A DNA stretch of 55,648 nt from NCBI GenBank assembly GCA_044868295.1, contig JBIOWF010000122.1, forward strand, positions 1-55,648, in the 5' to 3' direction. The notes under the pieces were generated by a model, which saw nothing but the letters and a program-made list of their open reading frames with translations, was not told where the DNA came from and did no database searches. The position numbers were made by a program, and so were the translations under genes. Shown here piece after piece: positions 47,311-55,648 of this stretch; position 1 is the first letter of the stretch, and the number at the start of each line of letters is the position of its first letter. This stretch comes from JBIOWF01 sp044868295. GTDB lineage: Bacteria > Actinomycetota > Actinomycetes > Streptosporangiales > Streptosporangiaceae.

Positions 47311-47698
47311 GAATTCTCCTTCAGACAGGGTGGGATTCACCGGAAAACCCTTTCTTCGCGCACATCCGGCAAATCATTTTCTTGCTCACCACGAACGTAC
47401 CCGAAAATAGCTCGCAAGATTTGACCGGAAATCGCGGAACAGCTCCCGATGAAGGGAAAATTGATTTACCCGCACCTTATCCAAGCTGGTAGCGCAGAAT
47501 CAGAACGGCGACCTGACGAGTTCCTGGGAGAAACTTTCACACTGGATACTCATGCGACCTGAGAATTTCATTAACGAGCACCGGGCCGGCGTTAAGACCG
47601 ATCACAGAATGCTGGACGTATCGGCAGCAGACTCTCATCCGGCCGTCGAGCCCCTGAAGATACGGAATCACCCGCTCCGCCTGATCCCACGCGAAAAC
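47311..47698. other. Long AT-richer intergenic region between the secreted-protein gene and the sdhB terminator
   Basis: No gene recognised in about 390 nt. It must carry the promoter of the leftward secreted-protein gene and is noticeably less GC-rich than the rest of the window. Confidence 0.4.
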
Positions 47699-47738
47699 GC
47701 GTGAGCCGTACAAGATCCAGGTCTTGTACGGCTCACGC
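47699..47738 (-). terminator. Rho-independent terminator of the sdhCAB operon
   Basis: A perfect 17-bp stem (47699-47715 with 47722-47738; GTGAGCCGTACAAGA core) with a 6-nt loop, followed leftwards by GTTTTCG. It is 25 nt past the sdhB stop. Confidence 0.88.
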
Positions 47739-47762
47739 GCATAGGGAATTAAGGCGAGAGGA

Positions 47763-48536
47763 TTACTTGGATGAAGCCTTCAGGTAGTCGGCGTTCATGC
47801 GGGCGATGGTGTCGAGGGAGATGCCCTTGGGGCAGACCGCGGTGCATTCGCCGGTGTTGGTGCAGCCGCCGAAGCCCTCCAGGTCCATCTGCTCGACCAT
47901 GGCCTTGGCCCGGGACGGCCGCTCGGGCTGGCCCTGCGGCAGCAGGCTCAGGTGGGTGATCTTGGCGGCGGTGAACAGCGAGGCCGAGCCGTTCGGGCAG
48001 GCGGCCACACAGGCGCCGCAGCCGATGCACGTGGCCGCGTCGAACGCCGCGTCCGCGTCGTCCTTGGGCACGGGTACGGCATGCGCGTCCGGGGCCGACC
48101 CGGCCGGGACGCTGATGAAACCGCCGGCCTGGATGATCCGGTCGAACGACGACCGGTCGACCACCAGGTCCTTGACCACCGGGAACGGCGCGGCCCGCCA
48201 CGGCTCGATGGTGATGGTCGCGCCGTCCTCGAAGTGGCGCATGTGCAGCTGGCACGTCGTGGTCGCGCGCTGCTCGCCGTGGGCCACACCGTTGATGACC
48301 ATGCCGCACATGCCGCAGATGCCCTCGCGGCAGTCGTGGTCGAAGGCGATCGGGTCATCGCCTTCGAGGGCGAGCCTCTCGTTGAGGACGTCGAGCATCT
48401 CCAGGAAGGACATGTCCGGTGAAACATCCTCAACGCGATAAGTCACCATTCGCCCGGCATCGGAGGGGCCGTTCTGGCGCCAGACCTTGAGGGTGAGGCT
48501 GAGGCTCTTGGCCCGCGAGTCGGTGCTCTGGCTCAC
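47763..48536 (-). CDS. sdhB: succinate dehydrogenase/fumarate reductase iron-sulfur subunit (SdhB, Bacillus-type operon)
   Basis: 257 residues. The N-terminal 2Fe-2S domain has CREGICGMC with a later Cys in TTTCQLHM. The C-terminal ferredoxin domain has CIGCGACVAACPNG (4Fe-4S) and CTNTGECTAVCPKG (3Fe-4S). It passes electrons from the flavoprotein to the membrane quinone site. GTG 48536 overlaps the sdhA stop as GTGA. The long open frame up to 48917 is rejected because it is antisense-like reading of sdhA. Last gene of the operon; strong terminator follows. Confidence 0.95.
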   Translation of the reverse strand: MSQSTDSRAKSLSLTLKVWRQNGPSDAGRMVTYRVEDVSPDMSFLEMLDVLNERLALEGDDPIAFDHDCREGICGMCGMVINGVAHGEQRATTTCQLHMRHFEDGATITIEPWRAAPFPVVKDLVVDRSSFDRIIQAGGFISVPAGSAPDAHAVPVPKDDADAAFDAATCIGCGACVAACPNGSASLFTAAKITHLSLLPQGQPERPSRAKAMVEQMDLEGFGGCTNTGECTAVCPKGISLDTIARMNADYLKASSK

Positions 48537-50461
48537 TTGTAGCTCCGCTGGGTCATCTTGACGTATTCGTAGTTGAGCTCTTCCTTGTGCAGGATCGGCC
48601 CGCCATCGGGGTTGTGCTCCCACGCCGCGACGTAGGCGAAGCTCTCGTCGTCGCGCAGCGCCTCGCCATCCGGGTCCTGCGACTCGGCCCGGAAATGGCC
48701 GCCGCACGACTCGGTGCGGTGCAGGGCGTCGATGCACATCAGCTCGGCCAGGTCGAAGAAGTCGGCCACCCGGCCGGCCCGCTCCAGAGCCTGGTTGAGG
48801 CCCTCGCCGTCGCCCGGCACCTTCACGTTGTTCCAGAACTCCTCGCGCAGCTCGGGGATCCGCTCCAGGGCCTTGCGCAGCGACTCCTCGGTGCGCTCCA
48901 TGCCGCAGTAGTCCCACATGATGCGGCCGAGCTCGCGGTGGTAGGAGTCGGCGGTCCGGGTGCCGTCGACCGAGAGCAGCCTTTCGATCTTGTCCCGGAC
49001 CGCGATCTCGGCCTCGGCCACCGCCACGTCATCCACGTCGCCGAGCTTCCCGGCACCGGCCAGGTAGTCGCCGATCGTGGTCGGGAGCACGAAGTAGCCG
49101 TCCGCGAGTCCCTGCATCAGCGCCGACGCGCCGAGGCGGTTGGCCCCGTGGTCGGAGAAGTTGGCCTCGCCGATGACGAACAGGCCGGGGATCGTGGACT
49201 GCAGGTCGTAGTCCACCCACAGGCCGCCCATCGTGTAGTGGACGGCGGGGTAGATGCGCATCGGCTGGGAGTACGGGTCCTCGCCGGTGATGCGCTCGTA
49301 CATCTCGAAGAGGTTGCCGTACTTCTTCTCGACGGCGTCGCGGCCGAGCCTCTGGATCGCGTCGGCGAAGTCCAGGTAGACGCCCAGCCCGCCGGGGCCG
49401 ACACCGCGACCCTCGTCGCAGACGTTCTTGGCGGCGCGGGAGGCGATGTCCCGGGGAACGAGGTTTCCGAAAGCCGGATAAATCCGCTCCAGGTAGTAAT
49501 CGCGCTCGTTCTCGGGGATGTCGGCGGCCTTGCGACCGTCGCCCTTGCGCAGCGGCACCCACACTCGGCCGTCGTTGCGCAGCGACTCCGACATCAGCGT
49601 CAGCTTCGACTGGTACTCGCCGCTGACGGGGATGCAGGTCGGGTGGATCTGCGTGTAGCACGGGTTGGCGAACAGCGCGCCGCGCCGGTGAGCCCGCCAG
49701 ATCGCCGTGGTGTTGCAGCCCTTGGCGTTCGTGGACAGGAAGAAGACGTTGCCGTAGCCGCCCGTGGCCAGCACCACCGCGTCCGCGAGATGCGTCTCGA
49801 TCTCCCCCGTCACCATGTCGCGGACGACGACGCCACGGGCGCGCCCGTCGCTGACGATGACTTCGAGCATCTCGTGGCGGGTGTGCATCTCCACGGTCCC
49901 GGCCGCGATCTGCCGCTCCAGCGCCGAGTAGGCGCCCAGAAGCAACTGCTGGCCCGTCTGGCCTCGGGCGTAGAAGGTCCGCGACACCTGGGCGCCGCCG
50001 AAGGACCGGGTGTCGAGCAGGCCGCCGTACTCGCGGGCGAACGGCACGCCCTGCGCCACCGCCTGGTCGATGATGTTCACGCTGACCTGGGCGAGCCGGT
50101 AGACGTTCGACTCGCGGGCGCGGAAGTCGCCGCCCTTCACGGTGTCGTAGAAGAGCCGGTAGACGCTGTCGCCGTCGCCCCGGTAATTCTTGGCGGCGTT
50201 GATGCCGCCCTGCGCGGCGATCGAGTGCGCGCGCCGGGGAGAGTCCTGGTAGCAGAACGACTTGACCTTGTAGCCGAGCTCGCCGAGGGTCGCGGCGGCG
50301 GAGCCGCCGGCCAGCCCGGTGCCCACCACGATGATGTTGATCTTGCGCTTGTTGGCGGGGTTGACGAGCTTCGCGGAGAAACGCCGCTTGTCCCAGCGAT
50401 CCTCGATCGGCCCTTCGGGCGCCTTCGTGTCGCGAATCGGCTCGCCCACGGTGAACGTCAC
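48533..50461 (-). CDS. sdhA: succinate dehydrogenase/fumarate reductase flavoprotein subunit (SdhA, Bacillus-type operon)
   Basis: 642 residues. The FAD-binding IIVVGTGLAGGSAAATLGELG is at residues 43-63. RRAHSIAAQGGINAAK carries the covalent-FAD His. Active-site blocks are HPTCIPVSGEY, FGNLVPRDIASRAAK and YPAVHYTMGGLWVDYD, with GLFVIGEANFSDHGANRLGASALMQGLADGYFV near the C-terminal third. It oxidises succinate or reduces fumarate. GTG 50461 overlaps the sdhC stop as GTGA, so all three operon genes are translationally coupled. Confidence 0.96.
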   Translation of the reverse strand: MTFTVGEPIRDTKAPEGPIEDRWDKRRFSAKLVNPANKRKINIIVVGTGLAGGSAAATLGELGYKVKSFCYQDSPRRAHSIAAQGGINAAKNYRGDGDSVYRLFYDTVKGGDFRARESNVYRLAQVSVNIIDQAVAQGVPFAREYGGLLDTRSFGGAQVSRTFYARGQTGQQLLLGAYSALERQIAAGTVEMHTRHEMLEVIVSDGRARGVVVRDMVTGEIETHLADAVVLATGGYGNVFFLSTNAKGCNTTAIWRAHRRGALFANPCYTQIHPTCIPVSGEYQSKLTLMSESLRNDGRVWVPLRKGDGRKAADIPENERDYYLERIYPAFGNLVPRDIASRAAKNVCDEGRGVGPGGLGVYLDFADAIQRLGRDAVEKKYGNLFEMYERITGEDPYSQPMRIYPAVHYTMGGLWVDYDLQSTIPGLFVIGEANFSDHGANRLGASALMQGLADGYFVLPTTIGDYLAGAGKLGDVDDVAVAEAEIAVRDKIERLLSVDGTRTADSYHRELGRIMWDYCGMERTEESLRKALERIPELREEFWNNVKVPGDGEGLNQALERAGRVADFFDLAELMCIDALHRTESCGGHFRAESQDPDGEALRDDESFAYVAAWEHNPDGGPILHKEELNYEYVKMTQRSYK

Positions 50462-51210
50462 TTGACCACTCCGATCATCACGGCGACGGGCACGGACACG
50501 AACCCGACCACGAGCACCAGGGACACCGCTCCGGCGAACGCCTTCAGCGCCTTGTACCTACGCGCGAGGCCGAGCGTCTGGAACGCGCTCCACAGGCCGT
50601 GCCGCAGGTGCAGGCCGACCATGACCAGTGCGACGACGTAGAACAGCGTCACCCACCAGCGCGACGGGTCGAAGCCCGCGATCACCCGGTCGTACGGCGT
50701 GGCGTCGAAGCCCTTGGGGTTCACCGCGCCGAAGGTCAGGTCGAGCAGGTGCCAGACGACGAACAGCAGGATGATGACGCCGCCGTATCGCATGGTGTGC
50801 GTCGCGTACCCGCCGGCCTGGGACTTCCGCTTGGCCGCGTACTTGACGGGCCGGGCCTTGGCGGCGCGCCTGTAGAGGGACACGGCCGACCACATGTGCA
50901 GGACCACGGCGAGGGTGAGCACCACTTCGGCGATGGTCAGCAGCGTCCGGTCCGGCACGGCGGGCGAGCCCACGGTGCGCAGCCATTCCGCGTAGTGGTT
51001 GAAGGAGTCGGCACCGAGGAAGATCTTGAGGTTGCCGAGCATGTGGCCGACAAGGAAGAGCACCAGGGTGGCTCCGGTGACGGCCATGACGGCCTTCTTG
51101 CCGTTGGAGGAGGCGTACAGGCCGCGGAACCCCGAAGGGTTCTTACGCGTTGCGGGTGCTGGGGGGCGGACCGGCGTGGTGGCCACCCCGCGGTCGATCG
51201 TGGCTGTCAC
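50458..51210 (-). CDS. sdhC: succinate dehydrogenase cytochrome b membrane subunit (SdhC, five-helix type)
   Basis: 250 residues, five hydrophobic helices. The first 30 residues are a cytosolic Pro-rich stretch, then SSNGKKAVMAVTGATLVLFLVGHMLGNLKIFLG. Membrane histidines that should ligate two haems are in VGHMLGN, VVLHMWS, VVWHLLD and GLHLRHGLW. It resembles Bacillus SdhC and fumarate-reductase-type anchors without a separate SdhD. GTG 51210 is eight bases after TAGCGT. The LysR gene is divergent across 180 nt and may regulate this operon. Confidence 0.92.
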   Translation of the reverse strand: MTATIDRGVATTPVRPPAPATRKNPSGFRGLYASSNGKKAVMAVTGATLVLFLVGHMLGNLKIFLGADSFNHYAEWLRTVGSPAVPDRTLLTIAEVVLTLAVVLHMWSAVSLYRRAAKARPVKYAAKRKSQAGGYATHTMRYGGVIILLFVVWHLLDLTFGAVNPKGFDATPYDRVIAGFDPSRWWVTLFYVVALVMVGLHLRHGLWSAFQTLGLARRYKALKAFAGAVSLVLVVGFVSVPVAVMIGVVK

Positions 51211-51390
51211 AAGCGCTCACGCTAGGTATCCCCCTTCGAAGCGTCCAAGTCATCAAGGGTGTCGTTCCGATAGCTATGGGCTATGGCCGGTGGCACGAAG
51301 GGGCTTGCGCATTACCGCGGCCCGAGCCATGCGACAAATCTCACACCCGGTGGCGCTGCGGAAACACGACGACCCGTACGCTCTGGAGAC
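51211..51390. promoter_or_regulatory. sdhC-lysR divergent promoter region
   Basis: Leftward TAGCGT eight bases before sdhC GTG and rightward TACGCT (51377-51382) eight bases before lysR GTG. A LysR-type box lies between them. Confidence 0.6.
51270..51284. promoter_or_regulatory. LysR-type operator (T-N11-A)
   Basis: ATAGC-TATGG-GCTAT is a 5-bp inverted repeat with the T-N11-A spacing typical of LysR-family binding sites. It is centrally placed between sdhC and the lysR gene. Confidence 0.6.
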
Positions 51391-52320
51391 GTGCAGTTGC
51401 AGCAGCTCGTCTATTTCGTGGCGGTGGCCGAGACCCGGCACTTCACTCAGGCCGCCGAGCGGGTGCGGGTCGCCCAGCCGTCGCTCAGCAAGCAGATCAA
51501 GGCCCTGGAGGCGGAGCTCGGCGCGCCGCTGTTCAGCCGGGCCCGGGGCAACGTGACCCTTACTCCGGCGGGCGAGGCGCTGCTCCCGCTCGCGCGACGC
51601 ATGCTCGCCGACGCCGACACCGCCCGCCGCGAGGTCGCCGAGCTCGCCGGGCTGGGTCGGGGGCGGGTCCGGCTGGGCGCCACGCCCTCCCTGTGCGCGG
51701 GCCTGCTGGCGGACGCGCTCGCCCTCTTCCACCGGGACTACCCGGGCGTGGAGCTGCTGGTCGAGGAGGGTGGCTCCCGCGACCTCGTCCGTGACCTGGC
51801 CCGGGGTCAGCTCGACCTCGCGCTCATCATCCTGCCCCTGCACAGCAGCGACCCCGCCCTGGTGACGGAGGAGATCCTCCGGGAGAACCTGGTGGTCGTC
51901 TCCCCCTCCCACGCGCGGGGGCGCAAGCCGTACATGCGGATCGAGGAGCTGCGGGGGCGGCCGCTGGTGATGTTCCGGCGCGGCTATGACCTGCGCGACG
52001 CGACGCTCGGCGCCTGCCGCCAGGCGGGGTTCGAGCCCCGGTTCGCGGTGGAGGGCGGCGAGATGGACGCGGTGCTGCGGTTCGTCGAGGCGGGGCTCGG
52101 GATCGCGGTCGTGCCCTCCATGGTCCTCGACGGACGGCCCGGCCTGGCGGGGACGCCGCTCGTTCCCGGGCTCCGGCGGACCGTGGCGCTCGCCCATCGC
52201 AAGGACGTCGAACCGACCCGCGCCGCGCAGGCGTTCCGAGGTTCCCTGCTCTCCTTCGTCGCCGAGGCGTCCAACGAGGGGTCGCTGCCGCAGGGCGTGG
52301 AGGCGTTCCTCCACGGGTGA
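51391..52320 (+). CDS. LysR family transcriptional regulator
   Basis: 309 residues. The N-terminal winged helix is LQQLVYFVAVAETRHFTQAAERVRVAQPSLSKQIKALEAELG, with the usual LSKQI recognition helix. A type 2 periplasmic-binding-like effector domain follows (RLGATPSLCAGLLADALALFHRDYPGVELLVEEGG; FVEAGLGIAVVPSMVLDGRPGL). GTG 51391 is where homology starts and lies eight bases after TACGCT; the frame back to 51283 is rejected. Flanked on both sides by succinate dehydrogenase operons, it is the obvious candidate regulator of one or both. Co-inducer unknown. Confidence 0.92.
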   Translation: MQLQQLVYFVAVAETRHFTQAAERVRVAQPSLSKQIKALEAELGAPLFSRARGNVTLTPAGEALLPLARRMLADADTARREVAELAGLGRGRVRLGATPSLCAGLLADALALFHRDYPGVELLVEEGGSRDLVRDLARGQLDLALIILPLHSSDPALVTEEILRENLVVVSPSHARGRKPYMRIEELRGRPLVMFRRGYDLRDATLGACRQAGFEPRFAVEGGEMDAVLRFVEAGLGIAVVPSMVLDGRPGLAGTPLVPGLRRTVALAHRKDVEPTRAAQAFRGSLLSFVAEASNEGSLPQGVEAFLHG

Positions 52321-52388
52321 TCACGCCGTTACCAGATGGCGACCACCGCTCCGGCCTTAAGGGCGGGAAGAGGTCAGATCCGCACACC

Positions 52389-52490
52389 GTGGCTCATGTC
52401 GCCGAGAAGGTAGACTTCGAGCAGTTCATCCGTGTCGTACGGCAGATCGACGATTTCTTCGTGACCGTGGTGAAGCTCCCGGGGACGTGA
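52389..52490 (+). other. Short open frame (33 codons), possible gene remnant
   Basis: GTG 52389 encodes VAHVAEKVDFEQFIRVVRQIDDFF and a short tail. Codon use looks protein-like (third-position G/C), but there is no Shine-Dalgarno site and no family I can name. It may be the leftover C-terminus of a lost gene between lysR and the second sdh operon. Confidence 0.25.
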
Positions 52491-52555
52491 CGGGAATCAC
52501 ACCCGGTCGGCGAAAAAGTGAGTGACCCTCCTCACACAGAGCGATGTGGCCGTCG

Positions 52556-52561
52556 TAACGT
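52556..52561 (+). promoter_or_regulatory. -10 box of the second sdh operon
   Basis: TAACGT predicts a start near 52568 and a leader of about 37 nt, with GGAGAGG 7 nt before ATG 52605. Confidence 0.45.
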
Positions 52562-52604
52562 AGCCCCACCAATACGCGCGTCAGCGAGGGTGGAGAGGTC
52601 TCCC

Positions 52605-53390
52605 ATGACCCAGACAACGGCCGAGAGCCCGGTCAGAAAACAACGCGCTCAGCTCAAGGTGCGAACGCTACGCACCGATCGATGGTGGCTTGCGCCGGCG
52701 CTGACGTTCGCCGGACTCATGTCATTCCTCGTTTACGGCTTTTGGGCGATTTTCGACCAGAGCTACTACATCGAACCGTACATCGCACCCTTTGCGTCGC
52801 CCTGTCTGGCGACGTCGTGTCCCGAAGGGGCACGCTTCCTCGGCCTCGCCCCGTTCGGCGACTGGTACACGCTGCCTCCCGGACTGCTGATCCTCGGGCT
52901 GCCGGCCGGATTCCGGATGACGTGCTACTACTACCGCAAGTCCTACTACCGGTCGTTCTGGCTGTCGCCGCCCGCGTGCGCGGTGGTCGAGCCGCACAAG
53001 AAGTACAGCGGTGAGACCCGGTTCCCGCTGATCATCCAGAACGTCCACCGCTACTTCTTCTACGGCGCCCTGGTGATCGGCGCGATCCTGTCGTACGACG
53101 CGGTGCTCGCGCTGGTGCACAAGCCGGGCGGGCTCGGCACGTGGATTCTGGTGATCAACGCGATCCTGATCGCCGCCTACACCCTGTCGTGCCACTCGTG
53201 CCGGCACATCACCGCCGGCCGGCTCAACCACTTCTCGAAGCACCCGCTCCGGTACAAGGCCTGGACGTTCGTGTCGAAACTCAACGCGAAGCACCAGCCG
53301 CTGGCCTGGGCGTCGATGTACTCGGTCATGATCGCCGACCTGTACGTCCGGCTCGTGGCCAAGGGTGTCATCAACTTCCCGTTCGCCTGA
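52605..53390 (+). CDS. succinate dehydrogenase membrane anchor (Rv0249c-like)
   Basis: 261 residues with about five hydrophobic helices (WWLAPALTFAGLMSFLVYGFWAIF, WYTLPPGLLILGLPAGFRM, YFFYGALVIGAILSYDAVLALV, LGTWILVINAILIAAYTLSC, ASMYSVMIADLYVRLV). Conserved CYYYRKSYYRSFWLSPPACAVVEPHKKYSGETRFPLIIQNVHRYFFYG and SCHSCRHI match the anchor of mycobacterial Sdh1. ATG 52605 has GGAGAGG upstream; the frame back to 52518 is rejected. It passes electrons to menaquinone in a complex with the next two gene products. Confidence 0.9.
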   Translation: MTQTTAESPVRKQRAQLKVRTLRTDRWWLAPALTFAGLMSFLVYGFWAIFDQSYYIEPYIAPFASPCLATSCPEGARFLGLAPFGDWYTLPPGLLILGLPAGFRMTCYYYRKSYYRSFWLSPPACAVVEPHKKYSGETRFPLIIQNVHRYFFYGALVIGAILSYDAVLALVHKPGGLGTWILVINAILIAAYTLSCHSCRHITAGRLNHFSKHPLRYKAWTFVSKLNAKHQPLAWASMYSVMIADLYVRLVAKGVINFPFA

Positions 53391-53402
53391 TTAGGAATCA
53401 CT

Positions 53403-55289
53403 GTGGATATCGAGCGTCACGAATACGACGTCGTCGTCATCGGCGCGGGAGGCGCAGGGCTCCGCGCGGCGATCGAGGCACGGCAGCAGGGCAAGCGGAC
53501 GGCCATCGTCTGCAAGTCGCTCTTCGGCAAGGCCCACACGGTCATGGCCGAGGGCGGCGCCGCGGCCGCGATGGGGAACGTCAACCCCAACGACAACTGG
53601 ATGGTGCACTTCCGCGACACGATGCGCGGGGGCAAGTTCCTGAACAACTGGCGGATGGCCGAACTGCACGCCAAGGAGGCCCCGGACCGCGTCTGGGAGC
53701 TGGAGGCGTGGGGCGCGCTGTTCGACCGCACCAAGGACGGCAAGATCAGCCAGCGGAACTTCGGCGGCCACGAATACCCGCGCCTGGCGCACGTCGGTGA
53801 CCGCACCGGGCTGGAGCTGATCCGCACCCTGCAGCAGCGGGTCGTCGCCCTCCAGCAGGAGGACGAGAAGCTGCACGGCGACCCCGAGGCGTACATCAAG
53901 GTGTTCGCCGAATGCACGATCACGCGCCTGCTCAAGGACGGCGACGCCATCGCCGGGGCCTTCGGCTACTGGCGCGAGTCGGGCAAGTTCATCCTTTTCG
54001 ACGCCCCGGCGGTCGTACTGGCCACCGGCGGCATCGGCAAGTCCTACGTCGTCACCTCCAACTCGTGGGAGTACACGGGTGACGGGCACGCGCTGGCCCT
54101 GCTGGCCGGCGCCAAGCTGCTCAACATGGAGTTCATCCAGTTCCACCCGACCGGCATGGTCTGGCCGCCGTCGGTGCGGGGCATCCTCGTCACCGAGTCG
54201 GTCCGCGGCGACGGCGGGGTTTTGCGCAACTCCGAGGGCAAGCGGTTCATGTTCGACTACGTCCCCGACGTGTTCAAGGACAAGTACGCCACGACCGAGG
54301 AGGAGGGCGACCGCTGGTACACCGACCAGGCGGGCAACCGCCGCCCTCCGGAGCTGCTGCCGCGTGACGAGGTGGCCCGGGCCATCAACTCCGAGGTGAA
54401 GGCCGGGCGCGGCTCACCCCAGGGCGGCGTCTTCCTGGACGTCTCCAGCCGGCTCCCCGCCGACGAGATCATCAAGCGGCTGCCGTCGATGCACCACCAG
54501 TTCAAGGAGCTGGCCGACGTCGACATCACCAAGGAGCCCATGCAGGTCGGCCCCACCTGCCACTACATCATGGGCGGCGTGGAAGTCGACGGCGACACCG
54601 CCGCCGCCTCGGTGCCCGGCCTGTTCGCGGCCGGCGAGGTGTCCGGCGGCATGCACGGCTCCAACCGCCTCGGCGGAAACTCGCTGTCCGACCTGCTGGT
54701 CTTCGGCCGGCGGGCCGGCGCCGGAGCGGCCTCCTACATCGACGGCCTGGCCAGGCGGCCCGTGCCGTCCGGCGTGGACGAGGCCATGGCCGAGGCGCTC
54801 GCCCCGCTGGAGCGGACCGGCGGCGAGAACCCCTACGAGGTGCACCACGAGCTGCAACGCACGATGAACGAGCTCGTCGGCATCATCCGCAAGGCCGAGG
54901 AGATCACCGAGGCGCTCGAAGTGGTCGAGAAGCTCAAGGAGCGGGCCGCGAACGCCGCCTCCACCGGCGGCCGGATCTACAACCCGGGCTGGCACCTCGC
55001 CATCGACCTGCGCAACATGCTGCTGGTCTCCGAGTGCGTGGCCAAGGCGGCCCTGCTCCGCCAGGAGAGCCGCGGCGGCCACACCCGGGACGACTACCCC
55101 GGCATGTCCGCCGAGTGGCGACGCAGGCTGCTGCTCTGCTCGGTCACGCCGGACGGCTCCGTGCAGATCGACGAGAAGGTCCAGCCTCCCATGCGTGACG
55201 ACCTCATCACGCTGTTCGACCGGGACGAGCTGAAGAAGTACCTCACCGAGGACGAGCTGGCGGAGTACGACGCGGTCAAGGAGTCGTGA
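53403..55289 (+). CDS. succinate dehydrogenase flavoprotein subunit (Sdh1/Rv0248c-like)
   Basis: 628 residues. The FAD-binding VVVIGAGGAGLRAAIEARQQGKR is at 9-31. GKAHTVMAEGGAAAAMG carries the covalent-FAD His. QFHPTGMVWPP, GILVTESVRGDGGVLRNSEGKRF and TCHYIMGGVEVD are active-site blocks; GLFAAGEVSGGMHGSNRLGGNSLSDLLVFGRRAG follows. It is only distantly related to the SdhA encoded at 48533-50461. GTG 53403 lies 12 nt after the anchor gene stop, and its own stop overlaps the next start as TGATG. Confidence 0.95.
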   Translation: MDIERHEYDVVVIGAGGAGLRAAIEARQQGKRTAIVCKSLFGKAHTVMAEGGAAAAMGNVNPNDNWMVHFRDTMRGGKFLNNWRMAELHAKEAPDRVWELEAWGALFDRTKDGKISQRNFGGHEYPRLAHVGDRTGLELIRTLQQRVVALQQEDEKLHGDPEAYIKVFAECTITRLLKDGDAIAGAFGYWRESGKFILFDAPAVVLATGGIGKSYVVTSNSWEYTGDGHALALLAGAKLLNMEFIQFHPTGMVWPPSVRGILVTESVRGDGGVLRNSEGKRFMFDYVPDVFKDKYATTEEEGDRWYTDQAGNRRPPELLPRDEVARAINSEVKAGRGSPQGGVFLDVSSRLPADEIIKRLPSMHHQFKELADVDITKEPMQVGPTCHYIMGGVEVDGDTAAASVPGLFAAGEVSGGMHGSNRLGGNSLSDLLVFGRRAGAGAASYIDGLARRPVPSGVDEAMAEALAPLERTGGENPYEVHHELQRTMNELVGIIRKAEEITEALEVVEKLKERAANAASTGGRIYNPGWHLAIDLRNMLLVSECVAKAALLRQESRGGHTRDDYPGMSAEWRRRLLLCSVTPDGSVQIDEKVQPPMRDDLITLFDRDELKKYLTEDELAEYDAVKES

Positions 55290-55648
55290 TGGGATACAAG
55301 GCGAAATTCCGCATCTGGCGCGGCGAGGCCGGCGACGGGCGGCTGGAGGACTTCACCGTCGAGGTGAACGAGGGCGAGGTCGTCCTCGACATCATCCACC
55401 GGCTGCAGGCCACGCAGGCGCCCGACCTGGCGGTGCGCTGGAACTGCAAGGCCGGCCGCTGCGGCTCCTGCAGCGCGGAGATCAACGGCCGCCCGCGGCT
55501 GATGTGCATGACCCGCATGAACGTGTTCGTGCCCGGCCTGCCGATCACGGTGGCGCCGATGAAGACCTTCCCGAAGGTCAAGGACCTGGTGACGGACGTC
55601 TCCTTCAACTACGAGAAGGCCAAGCAGGTGCCCGCGTTCAAGCCGCGC
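55289..55648 (+). CDS. succinate dehydrogenase iron-sulfur subunit (Rv0247c-like), N-terminal part
   Basis: The first 120 codons are present; the gene continues past the window. MGYKAKFRIWRGEAGDGRLEDFTVEV is followed by the 2Fe-2S motif CKAGRCGSCSAEINGRPRLMC. VAPMKTFPKVKDLVTDVSFNYEKAKQVPAF leads towards the 4Fe-4S part outside the window. The ATG overlaps the flavoprotein stop (TGATG). With 52605 and 53403 it forms an anchor-flavoprotein-FeS operon. Confidence 0.93.
   Translation, partial: MGYKAKFRIWRGEAGDGRLEDFTVEVNEGEVVLDIIHRLQATQAPDLAVRWNCKAGRCGSCSAEINGRPRLMCMTRMNVFVPGLPITVAPMKTFPKVKDLVTDVSFNYEKAKQVPAFKPR

Noticed and set aside
48587..50641. 684-codon rightward frame
   Set aside because: Antisense to sdhA, whose active-site motifs are intact.

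Overview
The window is very GC-rich, gene-dense chromosomal DNA from an actinomycete. A mycothiol enzyme (MshB), many GTG starts, actinobacterial -10 boxes (TANNNT) placed 6-8 nt before start codons, and the order dapC/fdxA - dapE - LOG family - tag - DUF3117 - O-methyltransferase/sigE/rseA/htrA/tatB - mrp, which resembles the mycobacterial Rv1177-Rv1232 region, all point there. Gene content (DUF6529, DUF6113, two Sdh types, LuxR/STAND regulator) suits a Streptosporangiales member. The genus is an inference; there is no rRNA in the window, and I saw no tRNA, IS element or CRISPR array.

Layout. 1-2151: a Pro-rich partial gene running off the left edge, a decayed copy of a CPBP protease, a small conserved gene and bioY. 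2474-6959: a CitE-like lyase, DUF6529 and a membrane-anchored partner, an intact CPBP protease, an EamA exporter. 7064-14285: the envelope-stress block (MgtE-N/CBS protein, DUF1003, Mrp, TatB, HtrA, RseA, SigE, O-methyltransferase), with a clear ECF promoter upstream of sigE. 14282-23662: pepA, DUF3117, a paaX/crotonase deletion scar, tag, a DivIVA-like protein, two LOG proteins, dapE, two membrane-anchored proteins, dapC, ferredoxin. 23769-26072: small protein, orphan lipoprotein, methyltransferase.

26217-33493 is the most unusual part. Two paralogous DNA-binding-like proteins (one with a sigma-region-4-type helix-turn-helix) flank a UvrD-like SF1 helicase with a RelE/ParE-like N-terminus. 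A second-type cysteinyl-tRNA synthetase follows. I propose the three genes as a candidate uncharacterised nucleic-acid-processing or defence system.

33593-35221 is a scrapyard: a membrane protein, HNH and radical-SAM maturase remnants, and a secreted protein. 35134-43557: DUF6113, mshB, a GT-C glycosyltransferase, an S9 peptidase, and a heterodimeric ABC exporter with one predicted dead ATP site. 43731-47310: a truncated VOC gene, a large LuxR/STAND regulator, a secreted protein. 47763-55648: two different succinate dehydrogenase operons (sdhCAB type and Rv0249c-0247c type) around a LysR regulator; the second operon runs off the right edge.

The region carries at least six gene remnants (CPBP, aldo/keto reductase, paaX-crotonase, HNH, radical SAM, VOC), so repeated deletion has shaped it.
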